Part shown: in pieces, positions 32,357 through 43,127 of the stretch
Numbering within the stretch: position 1 is the stretch's first letter
How the letters are laid out: each line of letters begins with the position of its first letter
Origin: Hippasteria phrygiana
Lineage: Eukaryota > Echinodermata > Asteroidea > Valvatida > Goniasteridae
NCBI GenBank assembly: GCA_037893225.1
Contig: JAZGUH010000113.1
Coordinates: 930,001 to 994,000 of the forward strand
Length of the DNA: 64,000 nt
Direction: 5' to 3'
Notes under the pieces: model-generated
Told to the model about the DNA's origin: nothing
Databases searched by the model: none
What the model saw: the letters and a program-made list of their open reading frames with translations, nothing else
Position numbers and translations under genes: made by a program

Positions 32357-32667
32357 GAAAAGAACAGAGCGAAAATTTGTGCTCGAATGACCTTTTTTTT
32401 TATCTTGTCGACTCGACTACAAGCATCATAGACGACTGGGAAAACGTTAAACATGAACTTTTATTTTATAATTTCTAAGTCAAGTTAAAAAAAAAATTAA
32501 ATATAGTCAAACCGTACGTATTACGTTTGTGGTAGTAAAGTCCAAAATCTCAATAAGACAATCCACGATGCTATATGTTTTTGCAACTTGTATGTTGTGA
32601 AAAAATGAGTCAAAGGTTTCATTTGAAGCAAGATATGGGATAGATGGGAACCCCCCCCCCCCCCCTC

Positions 32668-33260
32668 ATACACACACAAGTGTGTAAACACCGGCAATCG
32701 CGGACCTCCTATTGTCCCCCTTTTGTTTATACTCTAACTTTTTCGGAAGGCCTCCCATTGGTTTTGTACACGATTTGTAATCGTGGACCTTGACACAATC
32801 GCGGACCCTTTTGTCCTCTTTGTTAAAGGTCCACGGTCTGAATAGCTATACAAACGCACACCCACACACGTGCGTTTTCCTATACTTATGAGGACCATGA
32901 ATTGAACCCTTCTTTTGTTCCCCTTGTTTTTCCGAACAGCTCCTATAAGGTTTGTACACGAAATTCTCACGAGGACTTTGCCCAAGTCCTCGGTGTCATT
33001 ATTATCCCTAATCCCACATTGTCCTAAGTCCTCTCTCGTATAGCCTAACCCACTCAAACGTATATCGACCTCCAAACGTGGACGTCATATTGTCCCTCTT
33101 TTGTTTGTACTTGAACTTTTTCGGAAGACCTCCGTATGTTTTGTACACAATCCCAATCGCGGACGTATGCTCGGAATCGCAGACAATATTGTTCTCTTTT
33201 GTTCTCCGGCATTTTTCGTCCACGGTTTTAATACCCCAACACGCCCACACCTTTTTTTGT
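32668..33260 (+). repeat. Three diverged tandem copies of a ~190-bp unit
   Basis: Units near 32690-32870, 32880-33060 and 33061-33260 share a pattern: GGACGTCCTATTGTCC, CTTTTGTTTATACT, TTTTTCGGAAGGCCTCC, TTTGTACACGA and AATCGTGGACC. The 33-kb unit matches 29465-29690 inverted, and the first unit matches 58320-58510. Poly-C (32650-32665) precedes them. Confidence 0.75.
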
Positions 33261-33425
33261 GTTGGTCATTGTGTTCCCGGAATCTCCGGAATTCCTTTCA
33301 GATATATATACAGGGGATGTGTCAGCAAAAGTACCGGTATGGAGTGTATAGGGACAAGAGGGGGGTATACCGTACACCCCTTGGTCCCATATTTTGCTGG
33401 GTAAACACAAGATTTAGATTGATCC
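33260..33425 (+). repeat. GTGTTCCCGGAATCTC family, copy 2
   Basis: Same unit as 26365-26530, extended by GGACAAGAGGGGGGTATACC, then CACCCCTTGGTCCCATATTT. The extension reappears inverted at 35829-35885, so the copy at 35.8-36.25 kb was split by the palindromic insertion at 35886-36163. Confidence 0.75.
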
Positions 33426-33758
33426 AGAGTCTGAGACCACTTGGTTAAAGCATAGCTCCATGATTAAAGCGTCGGCAAGAATCGTGGGCGATCGCCCTGG
33501 TTGAAAACTATGTTGGAAATTATAAAACAGCCCATTATTCTAAAAACAAATATATTCTGAGACTATCAGCCAAAAAACCTTCTATAATAACTTGGGGGGA
33601 AAAACGAAGTTATAATAGGGCAATGGGCGATAGTTATTATTATACAACACCTGAATAAATCTCAGCCATCCGATTGGTGGATCGTCGATCACGTGCACTG
33701 AATTAATCGTCCCATCGCACGACGCGAACCCGCACCGCCAAAAAAGTTCTATTACATG

Positions 33759-33790
33759 GTTCTATCAAACGGTAACTCGTTTGATAGAAC
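33759..33790. repeat. Perfect 13-bp-arm hairpin
   Basis: GTTCTATCAAACG (33759-33771) and CGTTTGATAGAAC (33778-33790) around GTAACT. Confidence 0.85.
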
Positions 33791-33808
33791 TTCCCGCCGC
33801 TACAACAC

Positions 33809-33906
33809 GGCTGTCATTGGACTGGTTCCCGGTCCCTCCGTTGTCCTTCGGTCTTCAAATGTATATTATATACATATGGGGACCGGGAACCAGTCTAGGC
33901 TGTCAT
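33809..33906. mobile_element. 80-bp MITE with 9-bp TSD
   Basis: The element at 33818-33897 has 17-bp perfect inverted arms, GACTGGTTCCCGGTCCC at 33820-33836 and its complement at 33879-33895. GGCTGTCAT is repeated exactly at 33809-33817 and 33898-33906. A 9-bp duplication is typical of Mutator-like elements; assignment is inferred. A relative lies at 50981-51058. It ends 19 bp before the ATG at 33916. Confidence 0.8.
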
Positions 33907-33915
33907 TCACACAAA

Positions 33916-34133
33916 ATGGCGGACGGTGTTTCCGAACCGCGGTTTGTTTTCCTAACAGACGACGAAATATTGGAACTCGCAGGTGATGCTGACGCTGCTA
34001 ATACAAAGAGACAAATAAAATATGCAGTCAAATGATTAGAGGAATTTGCAAGACACGCAGGAACAACAATTAAAGCTTTAACTGATTTGGAACTGGACCA
34101 CTTTTTGTCGCGGTTTTATGCAGGACTGAGAAG
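33916..34133 (+). pseudogene. Crypton/DUF3504-like recombinase N-terminal exon with in-frame stop
   Basis: ATG in the context AAAATGG. The frame reads MADGVSEPRFVFLTDDEI, LELAGDADAANTKRQIKY, and after a TGA at 34033-34035 continues LEEFARHAGTTIK and LDHFLSRFYAGLRR to a donor, AGAAG|GTAAAC. The order 'NTK....A......(F)...L..FY...R' is that of the SAM-like core-binding part of tyrosine recombinases in Cryptons and the KIAA1958/ZMYM/QRICH1 group. The catalytic domain is not present in the window. The stop makes this copy non-functional unless read through or sequenced in error. Confidence 0.6.
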
Positions 34134-34312
34134 GTAAACGGCACGTTGTAGTACTATTATTACACAAAGAAATCCATGCATGCAATCTGTCGAGGATTTA
34201 TTCAGGCGTTGTATAAAACAAATAATGAATGTCCCATTCAATCTGTCACCTAATGAAATTTTTCTTACCATGCTTACCATCGCACTCATAAACATTCATT
34301 ATTTGTATATTA

Positions 34313-35294
34313 TTCCGTGTTCCACTCGGCGCTCATGGGATAACTAATATAATATTATTAACCTGTGTGCGCTGCACCGCGCGCTGAGGAGTCTTGGAAC
34401 CAAGACTAATAACAGGCCCCAAGAGTTATGCACTTGATAGAGCATTTAGTACACAGAAGTGAAGGTAACCCGGACCGGTTACTTCCGGTGTTACCGGAAG
34501 TTTCACAAAATCAGTGAAAAATTGAAAATGGTGGTACACGTGTACGGTTATGACCTTTGGACTGATGAACATATTGAGGTCATCATGTGTAAGAGCACCC
34601 TCAAGCGGGTTGAAAAAAAACTAATCTCGACACAAATTTAATGTGAACGAAGTTCGGGTTATCATTGTTGGAAAATGAAGTCTGTACCACACACTGATCT
34701 GTGAACCTATGACGTCACCAAATCGGAAGTCATGACCCGCTATGTTTGCACACAAAAACTTCGCCGCATTTCGTTCACTATAGAGTTGGCACACATAGCG
34801 CCTATAGCCCCCCTTATCACAAACACGAAGTTACCGTCACATATTTTATTATGCATTTTTCAATATTTGTTTTAAATTTATGGTAAAGTCAAAGTACTTA
34901 ATAACAGCCACACACTTTGCCCCTGATTCCCTTGGGAGTAATCCACTTTTAGAGAGAACTGGGTGATGGATTTCAGGTACTGTGTGTTAAAAAAGCATTT
35001 CCTACTTTTGTTTTTTAATGACTTTAAAATTACTGCATGAAAAGTCTAATGCTTTGAGTATAATGTAGGCCGAGATGTGTATTATTTTCTAGTGCAAATT
35101 TGATTTCGTAATCATTATTAGTTATTATATGCAACTGGCTATTTTCCAAAGAGGACTATTTTGCCATAGATGACCTAATCTAGCGAAATGGACAATCCGT
35201 GGGCAGGTTTCCTTTCAGGATTGTTTTTGAGTTACATAATTTTTCTTTCGGGTTGGGTTGATTTAGGGAATATAGAAAACCAAAGTGATACTAC
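34313..35294. other. Non-coding, no recognised feature
   Basis: GTGAACGAA (34643) and TTCGTTCAC (about 34772) form a weak inverted pair. A 60-codon frame at 34459-34641 is without motif. Nothing else supportable. Confidence 0.35.
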
Positions 35295-35470
35295 CCAAGC
35301 AATTTTCACCTACACTGTTGAAGGTTGTAAACTATAATGGGAGCAGCGAACTAGCAGACAATCAGCTGTAATTGGTACCGCCCACGCAATTTTCACCTAT
35401 ACACTGTTGACGACAGTAAACTATAGTGGAAGCAACGGACTAGATAGCAGACGATCAGCTGTTTTGATCG
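35295..35470 (+). repeat. Tandem duplication of a ~90-bp unit
   Basis: Two diverged copies share GCAATTTTCACCTA, CACTGTTGA, GTAAACTATA.TGG, CTAG.....AGCAGAC and ATCAGCTGT. Confidence 0.75.
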
Positions 35471-35828
35471 CGTGATTTGTTGAACTGAAAAAAACTGGGT
35501 TTGGCGAACAAAACAATTGACTGCTGTGATATGACCTTTTTAACACCCTCTGGTGCTATGTGTCTCTCGGGTGTTCAAACGTCATATCAGTAGTCAAAAA
35601 TTGTTAAAATGTAAACCTATAACCACTATGTGTACCCTAAACCACCCGCAACTGCAATGATTTAGTTTTAGTAAAAACAAAACAGCTGTTTTAAACTTTC
35701 GAGCCGAGTGTATTGCCATTTCATTAGGACCGTTTTGCGGACATGGCCTGGGTGTGTCGAAACATCTTCAAAGGCGAGTCGTAGCGCCCTCCTGTGTCCG
35801 TCATATCTCAAAAAGGCTAAGGTATAGG

Positions 35829-36252
35829 CCTATACCCAACAAGATATGGGACCAAGGGGTACACCCTCTTGTCCCTATACCCTAAAGAGTACCGAAGTGA
35901 TGACGTCAATCAATGCAATGTTTGGAACCAGAATACATTCTAAACTGCATTTGTTTGGAACCAGTTGTCGCGCCAACTGACGTCAGACTTCGGTACTAGA
36001 GTACCGAAGTCTGACGTCAGTTGGCGCGACAACTGGTTCCAAACAAATGGAGATTTCGACTGTTCCTTGTTAACAGCCAGTCATCATGCAAACACATCAA
36101 CACAAAATAACAAAAATATTCTGGTTCCAAACATTGCATTGACGTCATCACTTCGGTACTCTATACACACTCCAGACCAGTTACCTAACACACATCCCCG
36201 GACGGATATCTGAAAGGAATTCCTGAGATTCCGGGAACACAATGACCAAAAA
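35829..36252 (-). repeat. GTGTTCCCGGAATCTC family, copy 3, split
   Basis: Left part 35829-35885 (GACCAAGGGGTACACC, CCTCTTGTCCCTATA) and right part 36164-36252 (CTATACACACTCCAGACC, GAGATTCCGGGAACACAATG) are consecutive in copies at 26.4 and 33.3 kb. The palindromic insert 35886-36163 sits between. Confidence 0.7.
35886..36163. mobile_element. Nested palindromic insertion
   Basis: Outer arms: AGAGTACCGAAGTGATGACG at 35886 and its complement ending at 36163, with GTTTGGAACCAGAAT also shared (one arm has 4 extra bases). Inside, 35948-36049 is a perfect palindrome with 50-base arms around AG, including TTGTCGCGCCAACTGACGTC. The inner and outer arms themselves share GTACCGAAGT and TTTGGAACCAG, so the inner palindrome looks like two ends of the same family joined head to head. 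Confidence 0.8.
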
Positions 36253-37002
36253 TCTTGCTTCAAATGGGCCAAGTTTGCACACCAGTAAAATCAACTTCCA
36301 TAGACCCCAATGATATATACGCCAACTTCCAAAATTCAGGAAAAATACTTGGGACTCTCTGTGTTGTTGAGACGCACATCAAATTCAAGCTCATTTCATT
36401 CAGTTTCATTCATATTTTGTGGGTATTACCGATGACTTTTGGGAGAAATTTCCATCCAAAAATGATCCCCCTAAAAATAGTCCCGAAGCCCATCGCCAGC
36501 TTGAAAAATGATGCCTACACTCTATTGCCAAATAGAGCACTTTTAGGGCCCAATTTTATCCGAATTTCACAGTAATATCAGCAGGCCGTCCTGTACACCG
36601 CTTCCAACATTCTCTTTTACAAACCCTCAAGTTCAGAGAATTTGAGGGCTCGCAAATCGTGATTTGGCCGGCGCAGGCAATTTTCGGCCCATTTACTGCA
36701 TCATGCATGGTCTACTCCCCTGATTCGATGAGATTCAAGACTGCATGCAGTAGAACGTGCAAGTCTTCCAACTTCATGGTCACTTTTTTGTTAACGCATT
36801 GGTACCTAGCATGCACCGCGGTAGCGCATCCAGCTTTTTGTGCTAGGGGAGGGCAAACAACGTCTGGACCGTCTACAAAGTGTCTTTTAAACACTTTCTT
36901 TCCGGTTTTTTTTATGACGCCTCAAATGCCGCTAGGGGAAAAGTCGTCGTGATTTTTTTCCCAAACGACAACCGAATGGGGTTAACCCTGTGAGATTTCG
37001 GA
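36253..37002. other. Non-coding, no recognised feature
   Basis: Frames at 36255-36575 and 36659-36952 show no motif. Nothing else supportable. Confidence 0.35.
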
Positions 37003-37135
37003 CTTTACTTCCCTTTAAAAAAATCCTTTGGAGCCACGAATTAGAAGGGAAAAAAATGAATTCAAACGTAATGAAATTTCGGACTTTATTTCCCTTTTAA
37101 AAAAATCCTCCAAAGCTGGAAATTAGAGAAAAAAA
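37003..37135 (+). repeat. Two copies of a ~75-bp block shared with the 2.2-kb elements
   Basis: TTTCGGACTTTA(C/T)TTCCC, AAAAAAATCCT and GAATTAGA recur at 37003-37055 and 37076-37130. The same block occurs in copy B at 58050-58108 and inverted in copy A at 253-310. Confidence 0.7.
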
Positions 37136-37139
37136 TTGG

Positions 37140-37220
37140 TAACGTCGAGGTCTCGAACCCACAATCTCGTACCTCACAGTCCAACACCATATCCACTGAG
37201 CCATCGGAATGCTCGGCAGA
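37140..37220 (-). repeat. tRNA-like SINE segment
   Basis: The minus strand reads GATGGCTCAGTGGATATGG (A-box-like) and GTGGGTTCGAGACCTCGACG (B-box-like), with about 35 bases between. The acceptor stem does not pair well, so it is a tRNA-derived repeat, not a working tRNA gene. Confidence 0.55.
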
Positions 37221-37428
37221 CAACGTGAATTAATTGTATTATATACCCAGCCCTGTAACATATGCGTACGTATATTAAAAGTATTATAGAGGACGCTCAA
37301 CAATGCATCCTTTCGGATGTCGTTTGGGAAAAATATACTTCGCCCCGCCTTTCCCCCGCTGGATACGCCACTGAAGCACCGACGAGCCTGGTGACAGACT
37401 CTTTAGTCTGTCTTTACTCAGCTGCAAC

Positions 37429-38999
37429 ATGAATGATATATTGGTCGGAATCACTCAATACAATGGTAGTTCTCCAGAAATCTTCTACGAAAAAATAGAC
37501 GAATTTCACATGAACGAAAACAGCAATGATCAGCGCACTTCAGAGTTTGAAAGAGAGGCTCAGCGTCAAGTCGTTTTTAAAACCCTGGCTTGGGCTTTGT
37601 CTCCAGCTATTCCCAGCCCAATTTCCTATTTGAAGCCTTGAATACGTAAATAAATAACCAGGCTCGGAATTAAAATATAAGATTTTGATGTACATATAGA
37701 AAAAAACGGTCCAAGATCTTGCCAAATCTGGGGACATAAAATTACGCGAAGCCCGAGCCCAAAACACGGTTTGAGAAATGCGTTGCGTTCAATTGTGTGC
37801 AATTTAAAACAGGTAAAATCTTTTGAATTTTGAAAAGTCGCTGACCGAGTCCTCAAAAAATAATGTACGTATTCCAAGTAAGTTAATTTGAACCCGGAAG
37901 TCCGCAAACGGGGCTAATGTGGAATTCGTTTATAGCCAGGTTGTTAGAGTGGCCTGGGGTTAGATGTTGAGGTCCAATTTTTCATTACGTTATTTTGGTA
38001 ATCAAGAGAAATCCCGAATTGACGAAAATAACACCGATCTGCGGATTTCCAGGTTTGAAAACGAGGATCTCGGTGATAACTTATATGCTGAACGTGCCCC
38101 TCGCTACAATCATGGAGGAAGGAACACAATTTATGGCGCGATTCATTCGTGCATGAATGACTTTGTTGAATAGCACCCGAATTGCGCAGACTAGGCTTTG
38201 TTGAATAGCACCCGAAGTGCGCAGAAGAGGCTAATGAAATTCGCCCTTTTCCCTCCACAAAACCACATTGTTTCCCAGCTCAGCCGGTCAGAAACCAAGC
38301 AATTACATAAAATACATGTAGACATGTAGGACACTGCACATATACGTTTTAACTTCAAGGCCCGGAACATCCGTATCCTCGTAAAATCTTTAATTTTGAG
38401 GTCAACTTACACGCTCTATTACAATGTATGTACATAGAAGTACATGCTGTTCTCCCACAACACACAGATGTTTCCTTGCTTTGATTTCAACAAAAATTAT
38501 ACATGCCTATCGTACAATCACAAATAACCATATTAAATGCAGGAGCTTCGGTTTAAAATGCACTTTTTGCAATGTAATTACGAACTACATGTACGTGTAT
38601 ATTGAATTTCACTGAAAATGTCGAGAGTTGTTGCCTTTAAATTTGTAACTCCCTGCACTCACCACACTTATAAATTAACACAGAAAACAATGCAATTTAC
38701 AATGTACTTAAAGATACACAGCATTCCGAAATCCCAGAAAGTTTGGTCTTTTTTACTTTTTATCATTTTTCAAGCTGCCAAATACATGTAAAACGTTAGA
38801 ATAATAATAGAGTGTTTTCATTTGTCTCTTTTTTTGCTTCGTCCATCAATTTTTGGCTAAGTTCTTGTATCACATGCACATCGCAAAAATATGAAATGTT
38901 CACCTCGGTAATGCCAATTGATAGACGAATCCCGAATTTATGAAAATAGCACCAATTTAAGCACTTACGAGTTTGAAAGCGAGGATCTGAGTGCTCCAC
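37429..38999 (+). repeat. Three scattered copies of a ~65-bp unit
   Basis: Units near 37490-37560, 38015-38080 and 38928-38995 share GAATT(T/C)...GAAAA.AGCA..GAT, CG..TT..GAGTTTGAAA and GAGGATCT.(A/G)GTG. Frames through them look similar but have no motif. A half micro-hairpin (CATGGAGGAAGGAA) sits at 38113. The sequence between is plain. Confidence 0.5.
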
Positions 39000-40588
39000 A
39001 ATGTTACTTTATTACATGTAGGCTTGCTTTCTTCGACTATTCTTGACGCGATCTCTAATGATCTACAAATACAAGTACATGTACACATGTACAACCATTG
39101 TGGATTAGATTTTTCTTGACAAACAAAGTTTTCTTCAAGATGACAAAACAATGTATATCACTAAAACCTACTAAATGCTTGCTGCAATTACTTTTCTTAA
39201 ACGATGTCAACTTTACACTTACTTATATGCAAAATCATGCAAAATGCAATTTATCATTGTGAGGTGGAATTTTTTCGGTTTTTGTGAGAACATAATGGTT
39301 TACTTATTCTATGTTCAATGCTGATATGTTTAGTCCAATAAATACATTTTTTACTAAATAATAAACCATGCACAAATCCAACCTTTGATGTTTTGTTTAG
39401 GGCTCTTAACGGCACTTAATGCAATGAAAATTCTTCCCACGCAACATGTAGAAATGAAATAATTTAAACCACACTTTAAAGTACACTAAGAGAAAAGAAT
39501 AAGGGAAAAACATGTAAACAATCAAAAAATTAGCCTAGCACGATCTGCAGTTCTACAAACCCAACCACCAAAAACATGGATCTACGCTACGCAAACAATA
39601 TTCACCTGGTAATACTTTTATTTTACAAACCTTATATATATTTTTGACAGAGCTGAATTATAACTATCACGTGCCAGCGGATATTCTTTTTAGTACCATC
39701 TCGTGCACATGGAAACAAAGCATGTGTGCGATAGCCAGGCACGAACTAACGCATGGGACATGGTAACACATTGGATGCAGAGCTAACACATGGGCAGAGT
39801 CGGACTTCAAGATTCGCGCAGGGTTTGCAGGCGCAAGCAGCGAAGTGCATGCACTAAATATGTATATGTATGAGGTATAGTAAAACAAAAGTAACACGGT
39901 ACGCCTCAGGAACTTCTTTGTCAACTTCCAATACCTCAAGGAGCTAAGATAGATTATAACACGTCACCCACAGATTCTGTCTCGATTGGCCGAGAGTGAG
40001 TCACATGAGATTTGCAAATTTTGCTATCTTCCTGTGCACGGCCAAAAGTACTATACCTGTAGCAACCAAAGTACTATACCTTCAGCAACCGAAGTACTAT
40101 ACACATACATGTACCACCGAATGCATATGGGTACGTGCGCGTCTCAGGTCGCACGTGTTCTTCTCAACCGCGAGCGCTACAGAACTGGTTTAAAACTTTT
40201 TGTAAAGGGGTAGTTTGGAAAAGTGCAAATAATTTTTAACTAATTTCGAATTCAAATGGACGTATATTTAACTATTTAAATGGAATTAATCAGTAAGCGC
40301 TTAAATCAAGCAGAATCTGCGGAAGAGGTGTTATAGAATGCTGCACAGATCACCGAGGGATGCTAGTTTTACTACACCACTCGAAGCAAGCAATATTTGT
40401 ATACTATCCACCCTTAAATATTTGTATACATGTACTACTAACTTTGGTAGCAGTATTCAATCCCATGGACATTCATAAAACAACCTATTTGATATGAACA
40501 TTATTTACAATGTTGACATGTGTGACCGTGACACTACTGTTGAATCAGCTAACTTGTGGATTGTGTGACGAATTTAAAGGGAAGCAAC
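39000..40588. other. Non-coding; short tandem repeat at 40.05 kb
   Basis: AGTACTATAC recurs at 40047, 40069 and 40093 with AGCAACC between, period about 22-24 bp. This region lies 3' of eIF1. ACATGT tracts occur near 39074-39092 and 40107. No gene seen. Confidence 0.5.
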
Positions 40589-40735
40589 TTAGAAACCATG
40601 GAGCTTTACTTGTTGCTCTTTGGCAAGCTCACATTTCGTGAGGAACTCAAACACATTTTTACGCTGGTCTCCTTGCAACTGGATAACTTCCCCAAAATCT
40701 TTTTCAGTGTTGACATTTCCATTACAGTTGAATGC
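40589..40735 (-). CDS. EIF1: eIF1 (SUI1), last coding exon
   Basis: eIF1 binds the 40S subunit near the P site and enforces AUG selection during scanning. This minus-strand exon of 147 bp follows a strong acceptor (TTTTTTTTCCTCCAG|) and encodes 48 residues plus TAA: AFNCNGNVNTEKDF, then GEVIQLQGDQRKN, and the family-typical end VKLHGF. It is the C-terminal half of the SUI1 fold. Joined in frame to the exons at 42311-42404 and 48533-48590 it gives 98 residues of a protein normally about 110 long, so only about a dozen N-terminal residues are missing. The sequence is diverged from typical animal eIF1 in its first half, but length and motif spacing are preserved. It could be a paralogue instead of the main gene. 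Confidence 0.93.
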   Translation of the reverse strand, partial: AFNCNGNVNTEKDFGEVIQLQGDQRKNVFEFLTKCELAKEQQVKLHGF

Positions 40736-40903
40736 CTGGAGGAAAAAAAATGACAGTGTTACATAACCTCCTGAAAGTGTACACATGGAACAGCACATTA
40801 TCTACAAACTCAGAAGGCTTATGCAAGGCGGATTGAATGTGGAATTTTCTGCCTTCCAACGACCAGCTCTGATGAAGGCCCAGCAGGGCTGAAAATTCAG
40901 CAA

Positions 40904-41015
40904 TAGACCTTATGCGTAGCGGCCATCTTTGAGACTAATGTCTTTGTTACCCTTTGTTACATAATTTGAACAATAACAAATATACCTCGAAGATGGCCAC
41001 TACACATAAGGTCCA
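40904..41015. mobile_element. Inverted-repeat MITE in eIF1 intron
   Basis: Arms ATAGACCTTATGCGTAGCGG (from 40904) and CCACTACACATAAGGTCCAT (to 41015), with GGCCATCTT...GAG extending both. About 30-bp arms, 50-bp interior. No clear TSD. Confidence 0.7.
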
Positions 41016-41937
41016 TATTTTCTGCTTTACTTATTTTCATATAAGGATGTGACGTTTAAACGTTTAAAGGAAAACAAATTCAAATCCGTTTAGAAATTTT
41101 CCCAAACGTTTAAACTGAACTCAAATTTCAAAAATGGGACCTTGTATTTGCGCAATCTACCCTCCATTTATATTTACAAAAAATCGAGGATGTTTGTAAA
41201 TCTATTTCTGTTTCACTGAATTTTCGTAAAAATGTCCACGGTCTTTGAAAGAAAAATGCCAAAATAAAATCTCAGCTCCAAAAAGCCTTTTCAGAAAAAT
41301 GATTGACAGCCACATTGTTCAAACTGATACAATGTATCTCTTGTTTGTTGCAAAGTATCTATTTGGGTTCAGCTGTAGGCCACTGGACTTTTGAGGACAT
41401 GCTGCTAGTGCTAGTTTGCCGATGGACTGTGATAATATATCTCAGCCAATTAAATGAGCCAGTTCCCAGCAAAAAATACGCCATTGGTTGCGGTTTCTTC
41501 TATGAGCAGGCACAGGTGCATTCGCATTATACAAAAACACGTAACTGCAGTTACCGCACACATACGGGACAGGCTGCAGCCGTTTTGAAGTGTTGACTAA
41601 GGCAGAACAAAAAAAATTGTGTGTTTCCCATAACGGTCTGAAAAAATCCAGGTAGGTAGGTAGGGAAATAATTTTTTTTGTCATTTTTTTGTTCATTTAA
41701 GTTCTGCATGCATTTGCGTTAGTACTAATTTGCGTGTTCTTTCGCAATGTTTGAAACTCACTAAACATGTACGTGTTCTAATCTCTGTTCTACTCATAAT
41801 TCCGAAAGAATGATGAAAACTAGTGAAATCAGAGTTGAACTGATTCAAAAAAAAAATCAACATGGCAATACATAGAAAGGGGTAAAAGGGGTCAAAATCC
41901 TCTATAGATCAGTGCAATGTTTTCAATGTGAACATTA

Positions 41938-42225
41938 TAAGGCTGTTTGATATCCATTCATTTTGATATCGAAATATCAGCAAAAATATATTGCGATATT
42001 TACGTGATGACGTCACACTTTTTCCTTACCGGAAGAACGGAGGAATAACAAAAAAATACATGATGGAAATCACAACGGCATCATGAGATCGGGGCAACCG
42101 GGATCGGGCCCGCCGGGATTGAGCTCGGATCTACTAAAAATGGGCCAGCCACCAAGATCGTGAATCGGGCCGGGGCCGGCAAGATCGGGGCAGGCAGGAT
42201 CAGGGGGCCGGGTTGACAATGAATG
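41938..42225 (+). mobile_element. Truncated hAT fragment (TAAGGCTGTTCGATAT family)
   Basis: It begins TAAGGCTGTTTGATATCC and is near-identical to 53168-53385 through GATGACGTCAC, TACCGGAAGAACGGAGGAAT, CGGCATCATGAGATCGGGGC and GGATCGGGCCCGCCGGGATT. The right part is lost. The full element is at 53168-55471. Confidence 0.75.
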
Positions 42226-42310
42226 GAGAATGATTAGCAATCAGATGCACCATTCACATTCACATTTTTTTAAGTTCACTTAAATGCAGATAACAATTTT
42301 AAATGCAAAC

Positions 42311-42404
42311 CTTTTTCATTTTCTTGACAATACGATGCTGTGAATAAATTGGAGAGATCCCTTCAACTGTTGTGATCATTTTTCGGCCATTTCGCTGCTG
42401 ACAT
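42311..42404 (-). CDS. EIF1: eIF1 (SUI1), middle coding exon
   Basis: Minus-strand exon of 94 bp: acceptor GTATCTTTCAG| and donor AAAAAG|GTTTGC. One base completes the codon begun in the upstream exon (AG|A, Arg), then 31 codons read CQQRNGRKMITTVEGI and continue to HRIVKKMKK in phase 0. QQRNGRK..TTV.GI is the SUI1 signature; the basic RNGRK loop is the conserved 40S-contacting stretch in the family. Residues after GI (SPIYSQHR) differ from the usual ADDYDKKK-type sequence, with no length change. Confidence 0.92.
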
Positions 42405-42635
42405 CTGAAAGATACAAATATTTTGACATCAGAATTTTATTTCGGGTTTTTATAAATCAAGCAGTTAAAACCCAGAAGTACCTGTAGAGGAACCACAGAC
42501 CTATTTACTGTGGTTCAAACATGAGAACTTACATGTACCTCAAACATAAGAACTGGCCCCCACAAAATGGGTGGAAAAGTTGTGAAAAATAAGATTACAT
42601 GCATGGTACATTGTATTTCCTGAAAGTACATAGCT

Positions 42636-43002
42636 TTAACCCTAACCTTCCCAAATCCTCCAAAATCCTCTTTGCCAAATGGAGAAATTTGGAGGATTGA
42701 GGGTCTTTGGAAGTTGAAGCATCAGAGGATTTGCAGGATTGAGGGCATAAGAGGATTTTGCCTCTGGAGGAAAATGGAGGATCCAGGTCATCAGGCCCAA
42801 TCTGATGCTGAATGATTTTGAAGGCTTGAGGTTACTGGGGTGTTTACGAAAACCTCCCGAGGGATTTTGCAGGATTCAGGCAGGGGTCCCCATCGGAGGA
42901 TTTGAGGATTCACGTTATATGCAGCTTTAAACACTTTGAAATCAGAGGATATTGGAGGATTCAGGTTACATGGAGGAAAATGATGCACAAAGTTAGGGTT
43001 AA
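42636..43002. mobile_element. TTAA-bounded element filled with a GAGGATT minisatellite
   Basis: Ends TTAACCCTAACC and AGTTAGGGTTAA. The 340-bp interior is largely irregular copies of GGAGGATT(T/C)(A/G)GG, for example near 42691, 42725, 42748, 42778, 42894, 42948 and 42955. Same ends as the 68-bp and 220-bp members, so the interior seems to have expanded. Confidence 0.7.
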
Positions 43003-43127
43003 TTACTGCATGCTTGAACATTTTGAAGACATGCCCCTTTGTTTAGAAAAAAATAAGCTCACTTAGTACATGTGTAGATTGCATCGTTCACTATCACTGT
43101 AAAATATAAAATCTGGATATGGTAGAA

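Larger units (their letters stand above)
33637..34312 (+). mobile_element. Inverted-repeat-flanked segment with Crypton-like exon
   Basis: TATACAACACCTGAATAAATC at 33642 and GATTTATTCAGGCGTTGTAT at 34196 are inverted partners. The joined form of both flanks occurs alone at 15800-15955. Between them lie a 13-bp-arm hairpin (33759-33790), an 80-bp MITE (33818-33897) and the recombinase-like exon 33916-34133. No outer TSD resolved. Cryptons do not use inverted repeats, so the flanks may belong to a different element that captured or received the exon. Confidence 0.5.
40736..42310 (-). other. eIF1 intron with two mobile fragments
   Basis: Intron of 1575 bp between the last two eIF1 exons, with GTTTGC donor and CTCCAG acceptor on the minus strand. 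It holds an inverted-repeat MITE at 40904-41015 and a hAT fragment at 41938-42225. The rest is AT-rich; AGGTAGGTAGGTAGGG at 41651-41666 is a short tetramer repeat. Confidence 0.8.

Noticed and set aside
42650..42990. CRISPR-like repeat array
   Set aside because: The GAGGATT repeats are irregular in length and spacing, with no constant spacer size, in a eukaryotic TTAA-bounded element.
43060..43100. 34-bp minus-strand exon with ideal splice sites in the eIF1 intron
   Set aside because: Including it would break the eIF1 reading frame, which joins perfectly without it.
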